Assembly: GCA_031446145.1 (NCBI GenBank)
Contig: CP132903.1
Span: 186,001-250,000, forward strand
Origin: Arsenophonus sp031446145
GTDB lineage: Bacteria; Pseudomonadota; Gammaproteobacteria; Enterobacterales; Enterobacteriaceae
Direction of reading: 5' to 3'
DNA: 64,000 nucleotides
Made by a program: the position numbers and the translations under genes. The notes beneath the pieces are model-generated. The model did not search any database, was not told where the DNA came from, and saw nothing but the letters and a program-made list of their open reading frames with translations. Shown piece by piece: positions 9,883 through 18,646 of the stretch (position 1 is its first letter; every line of letters starts with the position of its first letter).

Positions 9883-10569
9883 ATGGCACAGTCACCAATA
9901 GAACTCAAAGGTAGCAGTTTTACACTTAGTGTACTTTATATTTATGAAGAAGACCCTATAACTATTAAAGAAGCCATCCAAGAAAAAATTAATCAAGCAC
10001 CAGAGTTTTTTAAAAATGCTCCTGTTGTTTTTAACATTACTAGTTTACTAAAAGCTAGCACAATTTTATCATATTACAAAATAATTAGTGAAACAGGTTT
10101 AAAAATAGTTGGCATTACTGGATGTACTAATATTAAATTACGTCAAGCTATTTCTAATGCCGGTTTACCTTTGCTTACTGAAGGTCAAAAGAAAAAAAAT
10201 CATAACAAAAAAAAAACCAACATCGTTAATCATCAACATGGAAAAACTCGTATTATTACAAACCATGTTCGTTCAGGACAATGCATCTATGTAACTAATT
10301 GTGATTTAATTGTTAATGCCAATGTAAGTGCTGGTGCTGAATTAATCGCTGATGGAAATGTGCATATTTATGGCATGATGCGCGGGAGAGTACTCGCTGG
10401 TGCATCTGGAGATCATGAATCTCAAATTTATTGCACACACTTAAAAGCAGAACTAATTTCTATCGCTGGTCAATTTTGGATAAGTGAACAAATTCCCGCA
10501 AATTTTATTGGAAAAGCAGCTCGAATGTGTTTGATAAATAATACATTAACAATTGATAATATCATTTAA
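9883..10569 (+). CDS. minC: Septum-site inhibitor MinC
   Basis: FtsZ-ring inhibitor kept at the poles by MinD. 228 residues against 231 in E. coli. The N-terminal FtsZ-inhibiting domain (about 1-105, MAQSPIELKGSSFTLSVLYI) is joined by a Lys/Asn-rich linker (about 100-120) to the C-terminal beta-helix MinD-binding domain (about 125-228), with RSGQCIYVTNCDLIV and YGMMRGRVLAGASGD. The linker is coded by A8 (10192-10199) and A10 (10207-10216) tracts, which could provoke polymerase slippage. The gene is followed 23 bases later by minD, as in the usual minCDE operon. Confidence 0.97.
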   Translation: MAQSPIELKGSSFTLSVLYIYEEDPITIKEAIQEKINQAPEFFKNAPVVFNITSLLKASTILSYYKIISETGLKIVGITGCTNIKLRQAISNAGLPLLTEGQKKKNHNKKKTNIVNHQHGKTRIITNHVRSGQCIYVTNCDLIVNANVSAGAELIADGNVHIYGMMRGRVLAGASGDHESQIYCTHLKAELISIAGQFWISEQIPANFIGKAARMCLINNTLTIDNII

Positions 10570-10592
10570 TTTTTAAGTAAAGGAATAACTTC

Positions 10593-11405
10593 GTGGCGCG
10601 CATTATAGTAATCACTTCAGGTAAAGGTGGGGTAGGCAAAACCACTTCTAGCGCTTCTATTGCGACCGGCCTAGCTCAAAGAGGAGAAAAAACTGTTGTT
10701 ATCGACTTTGATATTGGTTTACGTAACCTTGATTTAATTATGGGATGCGAACGCCGTGTAGTATATGACTTTGTCAACGTAATTCAAGGTGAAGCTACGA
10801 TAAATCAAGCATTAATTAAAGATAAAAAAACTAAAAATCTATATATACTTCCTGCTTCACAAACACGTGATAAAGATGCATTAACAAAAGATGGAGTTGA
10901 AAAAGTACTAAATGGATTAAAAAAATTGGATTTTAAATTTATTATTTGTGATTCACCAGCAGGTATAGAAAGTGGGGCCTTAATGGCACTTTATTATGCA
11001 GATGAAGCTATTATTACTACTAACCCAGAAGTCTCTTCTGTACGTGATTCAGATCGCATTCTAGGAATTATAGCTGCAAAATCATTTCGTGCAGAAAGAG
11101 GATTAGAACCCATTAAAGAACACTTATTGCTTACTAGATATAATCCTATCCGTGTTATTCATGGTGAAATGTTAAGCACTAAAGATGTACTTGAAATTTT
11201 ATGTATTCCATTAATTGGTGTAATTCCAGAAGATCAAGCTGTTTTACGTGCATCTAACCAAGGAGAACCAATTATTCTTGATGTAAAATCTGATGCAGGA
11301 AAAGCATACAGTGATTGTGTTAATCGAATTTTAGGTAAAAACTGTCCTATTCGTTTTATTGAAGAAGAAAAAAAAAGCTTTCTTAAGCGTTGGTTTGGAG
11401 GATAA
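10593..11405 (+). CDS. minD: Septum-site ATPase MinD
   Basis: Membrane-binding ParA/MinD-family ATPase that recruits MinC and oscillates with MinE. 270 residues, same length as E. coli. Deviant Walker A GKGGVGKTT at residues 10-18 with the signature Lys11 and Lys16; IDFDIGLRNLD and CDSPAGIESGA follow. The C-terminal membrane-targeting amphipathic helix (EEEKKSFLKRWFGG) is intact. The start is GTG at 10593, set by homology (MARIIVITSGKGG) and by AAAGGAATAACTTC just before it. Confidence 0.98.
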   Translation: MARIIVITSGKGGVGKTTSSASIATGLAQRGEKTVVIDFDIGLRNLDLIMGCERRVVYDFVNVIQGEATINQALIKDKKTKNLYILPASQTRDKDALTKDGVEKVLNGLKKLDFKFIICDSPAGIESGALMALYYADEAIITTNPEVSSVRDSDRILGIIAAKSFRAERGLEPIKEHLLLTRYNPIRVIHGEMLSTKDVLEILCIPLIGVIPEDQAVLRASNQGEPIILDVKSDAGKAYSDCVNRILGKNCPIRFIEEEKKSFLKRWFGG

Positions 11406-11408
11406 AAC

Positions 11409-11690
11409 ATGGCTTTATTAGATTTTTTTCTTTCGAAAAAAAAATCAACAGCCAATATTGCTAAAGAGCGATTACAAATTATTATTGCCGAAAGAAAACG
11501 CAATGATTACAGACCTGCTTACTTAGATGAAATGAAACGTGATATATTAAACGTAATTTGCAAATATGTAAAAATTAGTCCAGAAATGCTTTCTATCCAA
11601 TTTGAACAAAAAGATGATGATATTTCTGTTTTAGAATTAAATGTTACTCTGCCGGATTTAGATAACAAGCAAATAAAAAAACTATATTAA
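11409..11690 (+). CDS. minE: Division-site topological specificity factor MinE
   Basis: Stimulates MinD ATPase and restricts MinCD to the poles. 93 residues (E. coli 88). The N-terminal membrane/MinD-contact region MALLDFFLSKKKSTANIAKE and the beta-sheet dimerisation region (DDISVLELNVTLP) are conserved; a few extra residues lie at the C terminus (DNKQIKKLY). It starts three bases after the minD stop, so translation is probably coupled. Two short back-to-back hairpins (AATCAA/TTGATT at 11693-11708 and TTTCTG/CAGAAA after it) follow the gene, where it converges with tsaB. Confidence 0.97.
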   Translation: MALLDFFLSKKKSTANIAKERLQIIIAERKRNDYRPAYLDEMKRDILNVICKYVKISPEMLSIQFEQKDDDISVLELNVTLPDLDNKQIKKLY

Positions 11691-11861
11691 ACAATCAAAT
11701 GCTTGATTTCTGTCATGTATTCAGAAAAAATAAATCATTATATTCTATACGAAAAACTTATACGAATTAAAAATTTCTTATAAAAAAATATGCAAGAATT
11801 TAATTTTTAATAACAGAACCTTGTATTGAAAAATAAAAAAATTTTATTAAAATATTAATTA

Positions 11862-12551
11862 TCAAGTATTTTTTTTCCAATAAAATTTATTGTACAAGTA
11901 AATAGGTTGCGCCTCTTCTGGATAAATCATTGTGCCTTTCTCCAATTTTTTTAATGCTAAAGGTAACATGTACTGAGCATCAGGTAAATAAATACTACTT
12001 TCTACTAAATTTATATTAGCCATTTTTAATATAGGATCAGTAAACCAACCACTTCCGGCGATAGTCCACTTACCATGCAATCTATCAATTTTGGATAAAA
12101 ATTGCTGAGGTTTAAGTATTGCTTCAGTCTCTTCACCTTCCCAAAAACCATTGAATTTAAGTTGATAACAAGCAGAATAAATTTTTCCTATACCGGCATT
12201 TATGGCTACTAATATTTTTTTTCTTCCTAATTGATGATAAGCTCCTTGAGCAATTGTTAAAAGAGAGGAAATACCTATCATTGGCAAATTACAAGCAAAT
12301 GCTAATCCTTGAGCAATACCGACTCCAATTCGAACACCAGTAAAACTACCTGGGCCACGTCCAAAAGCTAAAACATTCAAATTTTTTAAATTAAGATTGG
12401 CCTCTGAAAGACATTGATTTACCATTAATAATATTTTTTTTGTATGTTCCTGTGGCGAAATTACAAATTTAGTAAAAAGCTTTTTATCATACATAAGTGC
12501 AACGGAACAAGCTTTAGTAGCTGAATCTATTGCTAAAATATTAGCGGTCAT
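11862..12551 (-). CDS. tsaB: tRNA t6A synthesis protein TsaB
   Basis: Partner of TsaD, TsaE and TsaC in making N6-threonylcarbamoyladenosine at position 37 of ANN-decoding tRNAs. The open frame continues 31 codons upstream of the chosen start, but that part (SFLLRILYAKLSSNN) is unlike TsaB; the ATG at 12551 gives MTANILAIDSATKACSVAL, 229 residues, as in E. coli (231), with AAAAGG upstream. The ASKHA-fold core AFGRGPGSFTGVRIGVGIAQ is intact, and the C terminus (AQPIYLYNKFYWKK) is typical. TsaD is encoded at 54.5-55.6 kb. Confidence 0.94.
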   Translation of the reverse strand: MTANILAIDSATKACSVALMYDKKLFTKFVISPQEHTKKILLMVNQCLSEANLNLKNLNVLAFGRGPGSFTGVRIGVGIAQGLAFACNLPMIGISSLLTIAQGAYHQLGRKKILVAINAGIGKIYSACYQLKFNGFWEGEETEAILKPQQFLSKIDRLHGKWTIAGSGWFTDPILKMANINLVESSIYLPDAQYMLPLALKKLEKGTMIYPEEAQPIYLYNKFYWKKNT

Positions 12552-12786
12552 ATTTTTATAAATCCTTTTTACAAAATTCTTATTATTTGATGATAATTTA
12601 GCATATAAAATTCTCAATAAAAAACTTTTACCTCGTATTATCATTTTATGATTCAGTTATATCTTGCTTGTTATTACTGTAAATAATCCAAAAAAAACAA
12701 ATTTCAAATTTTAGTACATTTATTTAAAATTATATAAAAATGCTTATAAAAAATATAAAATCATTTAAATAATGATTGCAATATAA

Positions 12787-14211
12787 TTAATTTTTAGTTA
12801 CTTTTGTATTAATTAAATCAGTAATAGAACCTGAAAATATTTTTGCTGCATTACCAATGGATTCATATAATGTTGGATGAGCATGAACAGTTAATGCTAT
12901 ATCTTCTGCATCTGATCCCATTTCAATTGCTAAACTAATCTCTCCAAGCAATTCACCGGCATTAGCACCAACAACAGAGCCACCAATAATACGATGTGTT
13001 TTTTTATCAAAAATAAGCTTTGTTATACCTTGTGCACAATTAGAAGCAACAGCTCTACCAGATGCAATCCATGGAAAAATTGACACTTCATAGTTAATTA
13101 ATTTTTTTGCAGCTTCTTTTTCTGTTAATCCTGTCCAGGCAACCTCAGGATCGGTGTAAGCAATTGAAGGTATCACTTGTGGGTCAAAATAATGTTTTAA
13201 ACCGGAAATCACTTCTGCAGCAATATGTCCTTCATAAATACCTTTATGAGCTAACATTGGTTGTCCAACAATATCACCAATTGCATAAATATGCGGCACA
13301 TTAGTACACATCTGTTTGTTTGTTTGAATAAAACCTAAATCATTAACTTTAACGCCCGCTTTATCAGCAGCAAGAGATTTACCATTTGGTGAGCGACCAA
13401 TTGCTACCAAAATTACATCATACTGACGTATATTTTTTACTTCCTCTCCCTCTTCCATTGTGACATATATGGCATCCTTTTTAGCTTCTACTTGCGTTAC
13501 TTTAGTATTTAACATCAAATTAAATTTATTGCGTATCTGTTTAGTGAAAAAATTAATAATATCTTTATCTGCTGTTGGAATAACTTGATCAAACATTTCT
13601 ACAACATCAATGGTTGATCCTAATGCATGGTACAATGTGCCCATTTCTAATCCAATAATACCCCCACCTAATATCAACATACGTTTAGGTATTTCTTTTA
13701 ATTGTAATGCATCAGTAGAATCCCACACACGCGGATCTTCATTAGGAATAAATGGAAGCCGCATTGTAGATGAACCAGCTGAAATGATCGCATTATCAAA
13801 ACTTATTTCTGTTATTTTTTCTTTATTATTAACTACTAATGTATGGCTACTAGAAAATGCACCTATTCCATGTAAAACTTTAATTTCACGTCTTTTTGCC
13901 ATTTCTGTTAAACCAATAGTTAATTCGCTTATAACTTTTTCTTTCCATTTTTTTAATTTATCAATATCTATATTTAGATTAGAAGATGTAATTTCTTGTT
14001 TAGATAAAAAATTCACTTCTTGAATAATTTTTGCAACATGTAATAATGCTTTAGAAGGAATGCATCCAACATTAAGACAAACACCTCCTAAATTCGAATA
14101 ACGTTCCACTAAAATTGTTTGTAAACCCAAATCTGCACAACGAAAAGCTGCTGAATATCCTGCAGGGCCTGCACCTAGAACTACTACCTGTGTTTTTACT
14201 TGAATGCTCAT
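12787..14211 (-). CDS. lpd: Dihydrolipoyl dehydrogenase (E3)
   Basis: FAD enzyme re-oxidising dihydrolipoyl groups of pyruvate dehydrogenase (and of 2-oxoglutarate dehydrogenase or glycine cleavage if present), passing electrons to NAD. 474 residues, same as E. coli. FAD-binding VVLGAGPAGYSAAFRCA at about 10-26, redox disulfide GGVCLNVGCIPSK at about 42-54, NAD-binding LILGGGIIGLEMG at about 180-192, second FAD motif HIYAIGDIVGQPMLAH, and C-terminal HAHPTLYES with the catalytic His and Glu. AAGAGG lies before the ATG. It is third in the aceE-aceF-lpd run, 166 bases after aceF. Confidence 0.98.
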   Translation of the reverse strand: MSIQVKTQVVVLGAGPAGYSAAFRCADLGLQTILVERYSNLGGVCLNVGCIPSKALLHVAKIIQEVNFLSKQEITSSNLNIDIDKLKKWKEKVISELTIGLTEMAKRREIKVLHGIGAFSSSHTLVVNNKEKITEISFDNAIISAGSSTMRLPFIPNEDPRVWDSTDALQLKEIPKRMLILGGGIIGLEMGTLYHALGSTIDVVEMFDQVIPTADKDIINFFTKQIRNKFNLMLNTKVTQVEAKKDAIYVTMEEGEEVKNIRQYDVILVAIGRSPNGKSLAADKAGVKVNDLGFIQTNKQMCTNVPHIYAIGDIVGQPMLAHKGIYEGHIAAEVISGLKHYFDPQVIPSIAYTDPEVAWTGLTEKEAAKKLINYEVSIFPWIASGRAVASNCAQGITKLIFDKKTHRIIGGSVVGANAGELLGEISLAIEMGSDAEDIALTVHAHPTLYESIGNAAKIFSGSITDLINTKVTKN

Positions 14212-14377
14212 TATATAAAACCTCTTACTTATCTTGTGCGCAGAATCTAAATTAGAATAGTTATGATATAATTTTTAATAATTATTTTCATCTATTAAAT
14301 GATTATGTAACAAATATTTTTTTATCAAAAATATAAAAGTATTTAATAAAATAAATAAGATTTTATCAGTATAAAAA

Positions 14378-15970
14378 TTACATTATCAAAAGACGAATAT
14401 CACTTATTAATTGTGAAATACGATTTATAAAACGTACTCCATCTGCACCATCTAAAACACGATGATCAAAAGAAAGTGACATAGGTAAAATTAAACGCGC
14501 AATAAAAGTACTACCATTCCAAATCGGCTTCATAAATGCACGTGATAAACCAATAATAGCAACTTCAGGTGCATTAATAATTGGTGTAAAATTTTTTGTG
14601 CCAAGGGAGCCTAAACTAGAAATTGTGAAGCTACCACCTTGCATATCATAAGCATTCAAATGATTTTTCCGTGCTTTATCAGATATTTCTATCAGTTCTT
14701 TTGAAAGTTCTATAATTCCTTTTTTGTTAACATTACGAATAACAGGAACTACTAAACCGTTTAATGTATCAACAGCAATACCTATATGAATGTATTTTTT
14801 TAAAATTAATCGTTGACCATCTTCAGAGATAGAGCTATTAAATCGCGGCATTTCTTCTAATGTGCGCGCAACTGCTTTCATAACAAAAACTAATGGAGTA
14901 ATTTTTACTGATAATTTTTCTATTGCTTTATTTTGTTGTTTACGAAATCCATCCATATCAGTAATATCAGCATCTTCCATTATTGTTACATGAGGAATCA
15001 TTACCCAATTTCGACTTAAATTAGCGCTAGATATCTTTTGCACTCGAGTAAGTTCTACTTCTTCTACTGCACCAAACTTACTGAAATCTATTTTTGGCAA
15101 AGGTTGTATGTTCAGTATTTTTTTCTCACTAAATGTTTTAACTTCTACAGCGTCCATTATTTCTTTTACATAATTCTGAATATCTTCATATAAAATACGA
15201 TTTTTACGCCCTGTCCCTTTTACATTAGTAAGTTTCACACCAAATTTACGTGCCACACGACGAATAAGTGGTGATGCATATACATAGTTTTTATTTTCAA
15301 TAAACGTGTTTTCATCCTGAGCAGTAAGATCTATTTTTTTACTGGGTGGTATTACATCTAATAAAAAAGATCGAGATTCCAATTTTTTAGAATTATTATT
15401 TTTATTTTTTTTATCAAAAGAATTATCTGTTACTTTAAAAACCATAATCAATGAACCAGTTGAAACTGTAGCACCTTTAGTAATTTTGATCTCGGAAACT
15501 TCTCCAGAAAAAGGTGCAAATATTTCCATTAATGTATTTTTATTTTTTACAATCATAATTAATTGTTGCATAAAAACAGTATCACCTTTATTCACCATTA
15601 CATACTTCACTTCAAAATTTTTATCACCAATGTCTGGTATAAAAACGTTTTTTAATTTATTATTTAGTAAATTTTTATTTTTGTTATCCAAAGATTTAAG
15701 ATTTAATTTTTCTTCAGAATTATTTTTTTTAACGGGTGTAGGTATATCAAAAATCATTATTAATTTACCGGTTGAAATCTTATCACCTACAGAAACTTTA
15801 ATTTCTTTAACGATTCCAGCTTGTGGTGATGGAATTTCAATTAATGCTTTTTCATCTTCTACAGTAATTAAAGATTGATCAATGTTAATCAGTTCTCCAA
15901 CCTTCACCAAAATTTCGGTAACTTCAACTTCATTTTCACCAATATCAGGAACGTTAATTTCAATAAACAT
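14378..15970 (-). CDS. aceF: Dihydrolipoamide acetyltransferase (E2 of pyruvate dehydrogenase), one lipoyl site lost
   Basis: Core of the pyruvate dehydrogenase complex: its swinging lipoyl arm takes acetyl from E1 to CoA. Layout: lipoyl domain 1 (about 1-78, VEDEKALIEIPSP with lipoyl Lys41), Lys/Asn-rich linker, lipoyl domain 2 (about 107-182), linker, peripheral-subunit-binding domain (about 230-266, ASPLIRRVARKFGV), catalytic domain (about 290-530) ending with LSFDHRVLDGADG. At 530 residues it is about 100 shorter than E. coli AceF, having two rather than three lipoyl domains. In domain 2 an ungapped alignment puts Asn145 (VKNKNTLMEI) where the lipoylated Lys should be; a Lys is present one position before. 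Linkers are Asn/Lys-rich instead of Ala/Pro-rich. AAGAGGAAAA precedes the start, 12 bases after aceE. Confidence 0.97.
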   Translation of the reverse strand: MFIEINVPDIGENEVEVTEILVKVGELINIDQSLITVEDEKALIEIPSPQAGIVKEIKVSVGDKISTGKLIMIFDIPTPVKKNNSEEKLNLKSLDNKNKNLLNNKLKNVFIPDIGDKNFEVKYVMVNKGDTVFMQQLIMIVKNKNTLMEIFAPFSGEVSEIKITKGATVSTGSLIMVFKVTDNSFDKKNKNNNSKKLESRSFLLDVIPPSKKIDLTAQDENTFIENKNYVYASPLIRRVARKFGVKLTNVKGTGRKNRILYEDIQNYVKEIMDAVEVKTFSEKKILNIQPLPKIDFSKFGAVEEVELTRVQKISSANLSRNWVMIPHVTIMEDADITDMDGFRKQQNKAIEKLSVKITPLVFVMKAVARTLEEMPRFNSSISEDGQRLILKKYIHIGIAVDTLNGLVVPVIRNVNKKGIIELSKELIEISDKARKNHLNAYDMQGGSFTISSLGSLGTKNFTPIINAPEVAIIGLSRAFMKPIWNGSTFIARLILPMSLSFDHRVLDGADGVRFINRISQLISDIRLLIM

Positions 15971-15982
15971 TGATTTTTCCTC

Positions 15983-18646
15983 TTATGCTAAACGTGGATT
16001 AATTTTTTCTGCATGAATATGATATTTTTTTATAGCCACCTTTACACATTTTAAATCAATTTCACCACGTTTAGCTAATTCATGTAATGCTGCGACCACT
16101 ACATATGAAGTATTAACTTCAAAGTGGTTACGAAGATTTTCACGACTATCAGAACGACCAAACCCATCCGTACCTAAAACATGATAATCTTTTGTAGGGA
16201 TATAAGAAGAAATTTGTTCTGCAAATAACTTAATATAATCTGTAGACGCTATTACAGGGGCATCATTCATTATTTGACTAACATAGGGTATACGAGGTAT
16301 ATCATTTGGATTTAACATATTCCATCGCTTACAATCTTGACCGTCACGAGCTAATTCAGTAAATGATGTTACACTGTAAACATCAGAACCAATACCATAA
16401 TCCATCAGTAAAATTTTTGCCGCGTCACGGATATGACGCATCATAGCACCAGAGCCTAATAATTGAACTTTACTTACTTTACCTTCAAATGATTCAATTT
16501 TATAAATACCTTTACGAATACCATTTTCTACACCAACAGGCATTTCTGGCATATGATATGATTCATTTAATGTAGTAATATAATAGTAAATATTTTCTTG
16601 TTTTTCACCATACATACGTACTAAGCCATCATGAATAATAACAGCAACTTCATAAGCATATGCCGGATCATAAGAAATACAATTAGGAATTGTTAGTGAA
16701 TAAAGATGACTATGTCCATCTTCATGCTGGAGACCCTCACCATTTAATGTAGTGCGTCCAGATGTTCCACCTATCAAAAATCCACGAGCCTGCTGATCTC
16801 CTGCAGCCCATAATAAATCACCAATGCGCTGAAAACCAAACATGGAATAATAAATATAAAATGGGATCATAGGCAAATTATTAGTACTATATGATGTGGC
16901 TGCAGCTAACCAAGAAGCACCAGCACCTAATTCATTAATACCCTCTTGAAGAATTTGACCTTTTTTGTCTTCTTTATAGTAAGCAATTTGTTCATGATCT
17001 TGAGGAATATATTGTTGTCCATTAGAATTATAAATTCCAATTTTACGAAATAATCCTTCCATTCCAAAAGTACGAGCTTCATCAGCAATAATTGGAACTA
17101 AACGATCTTTAAGTGAATTATTTTTTAACATAATGTTTAAAATACGCATAAATGCAATTGTAGTCGATATTTTTTTATTCTGTTCTTTGAATAATGGACT
17201 AAAATCTGTTAATGTAGAAATATTTAACTTTTCATCAAAAACAGGATTTCTTTTAGGCAAATATCCTCCTAATCTTTTACGACACTCGTGTAAATACTGA
17301 TATTCATCAGAACTCTTTTTAAAACTAATAAAAGGTAATGATGATAATTTATCATCAGATACTTTTATATTAAAACGATTGCGAAAATATCGCACTCCCT
17401 CTAAATCAATTTTTTTTACTTGATGGGCAATATTTTTTCCTTCTGCAGAATTACCTAAACCATAACCTTTAATTGTTTGAGCCAAGATTACTGTTGGTTT
17501 ATCTTTAGTTTTTTGTGCTTCTTTAAAAGCAGCATAGATTTTTTTAGAATCATGTCCACCACGATTTAAAGACCAAATTTCATCGTCACTCATATCCTTC
17601 ACTAAAGCACTAGTTTCTGGATAACGATTAAAAAAATTTGCTCGAATATAAGCACCATCTTTTGACTTAAAAGTTTGATAATCACCATCTAGTGTTTCAT
17701 TCATTAATTTAATCAATTTACCAGAAGTATCTTTACGAAATAATGCATCCCATCTTCCTCCCCAGAGAACTTTAATGACTTTCCATTTAGCACCATGAAA
17801 TATACCTTCTAATTCATTAATAATTTTACCATTACCATCGACAGGTCCATCAAGTCTCTGCAAATTGCAATTAATTACAAAAATAAGATTATCTAACTTT
17901 TCACGAGCAGCAATTGTAATAGCACCTTTAGATTCCGGTTCATCCATTTCACCATCACCAAGAAAAACATAAACAGTTTGATTTCGTGTATCTTTTAAAC
18001 CTCTATGATATAAATATTTTAAAAATTTTGCTTGATAAATAGCACTAATAGGACCTAATCCCATAGAAACTGTGGGGAATTGCCAAAATTCAGGCATTAA
18101 TTTAGGATGTGGATAGGCAGAAAGACCTTTACCATCAATCTCTTGTCGAAAATTATTTAATTGTTCTTCAGTAAGACGTCCTTCTAAAAATGCACGAGAA
18201 TAAATACCTGGAGCAATATGTCCTTGAAAATATACTAAATCACCGCAATGCTTATTATTTTTTGCATGAAAAAAATGATTAAAACATACTTCATATAATG
18301 TAGCAGAAGACTGAAAAGAAGCTATATGACCCCCCAAATCTAATTTTTTTTGAGAGGCTCTTAAAACTGTCATTGCAGCATTCCAGCGAACAACAGCACA
18401 AATTCGACGTTCTAAATCCAGATTACCTGGATAAGGCGGTTCATCTTCTGCAGAAATAGTATTAATGTAATCAGTACTTATTCTTTGATCTTCTATCCTA
18501 ATTCCACTATTTCGTGCTTCTTGCAGTACCCTATTAATCAAATATTCAGCACGATCAATACCTTCTTCATGGATAACTGATTGAATTGCCTGTAACCAAT
18601 CACGAGTTTCAATCGGATCCACATCATGTGTATAAAAATTTGACAT
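15983..18646 (-). CDS. aceE: Pyruvate dehydrogenase E1 component, homodimeric type
   Basis: Thiamine-diphosphate enzyme decarboxylating pyruvate and acetylating the lipoyl group of AceF; it feeds acetyl-CoA to fatty acids and any remaining TCA steps. 887 residues, identical in length to E. coli AceE and collinear with it (DVDPIETRDWLQAIQSVI near the N terminus, EKINPRLA at the end). The ThDP/Mg motif runs from FLGDGEMDEPESKGA to VINCNLQRLDG at about 228-262. AAGGAAAA precedes the ATG. In E. coli the repressor gene pdhR lies upstream; here only a long gene-free spacer follows, so that regulation is probably gone. Confidence 0.98.
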   Translation of the reverse strand: MSNFYTHDVDPIETRDWLQAIQSVIHEEGIDRAEYLINRVLQEARNSGIRIEDQRISTDYINTISAEDEPPYPGNLDLERRICAVVRWNAAMTVLRASQKKLDLGGHIASFQSSATLYEVCFNHFFHAKNNKHCGDLVYFQGHIAPGIYSRAFLEGRLTEEQLNNFRQEIDGKGLSAYPHPKLMPEFWQFPTVSMGLGPISAIYQAKFLKYLYHRGLKDTRNQTVYVFLGDGEMDEPESKGAITIAAREKLDNLIFVINCNLQRLDGPVDGNGKIINELEGIFHGAKWKVIKVLWGGRWDALFRKDTSGKLIKLMNETLDGDYQTFKSKDGAYIRANFFNRYPETSALVKDMSDDEIWSLNRGGHDSKKIYAAFKEAQKTKDKPTVILAQTIKGYGLGNSAEGKNIAHQVKKIDLEGVRYFRNRFNIKVSDDKLSSLPFISFKKSSDEYQYLHECRKRLGGYLPKRNPVFDEKLNISTLTDFSPLFKEQNKKISTTIAFMRILNIMLKNNSLKDRLVPIIADEARTFGMEGLFRKIGIYNSNGQQYIPQDHEQIAYYKEDKKGQILQEGINELGAGASWLAAATSYSTNNLPMIPFYIYYSMFGFQRIGDLLWAAGDQQARGFLIGGTSGRTTLNGEGLQHEDGHSHLYSLTIPNCISYDPAYAYEVAVIIHDGLVRMYGEKQENIYYYITTLNESYHMPEMPVGVENGIRKGIYKIESFEGKVSKVQLLGSGAMMRHIRDAAKILLMDYGIGSDVYSVTSFTELARDGQDCKRWNMLNPNDIPRIPYVSQIMNDAPVIASTDYIKLFAEQISSYIPTKDYHVLGTDGFGRSDSRENLRNHFEVNTSYVVVAALHELAKRGEIDLKCVKVAIKKYHIHAEKINPRLA

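Noticed and set aside
11234..11503. Antisense open frames over minD/minE, lpd, ubiE, ubiD, rpoD and others
   Set aside because: They mirror the codon pattern of well-identified genes on the other strand and resemble no family.
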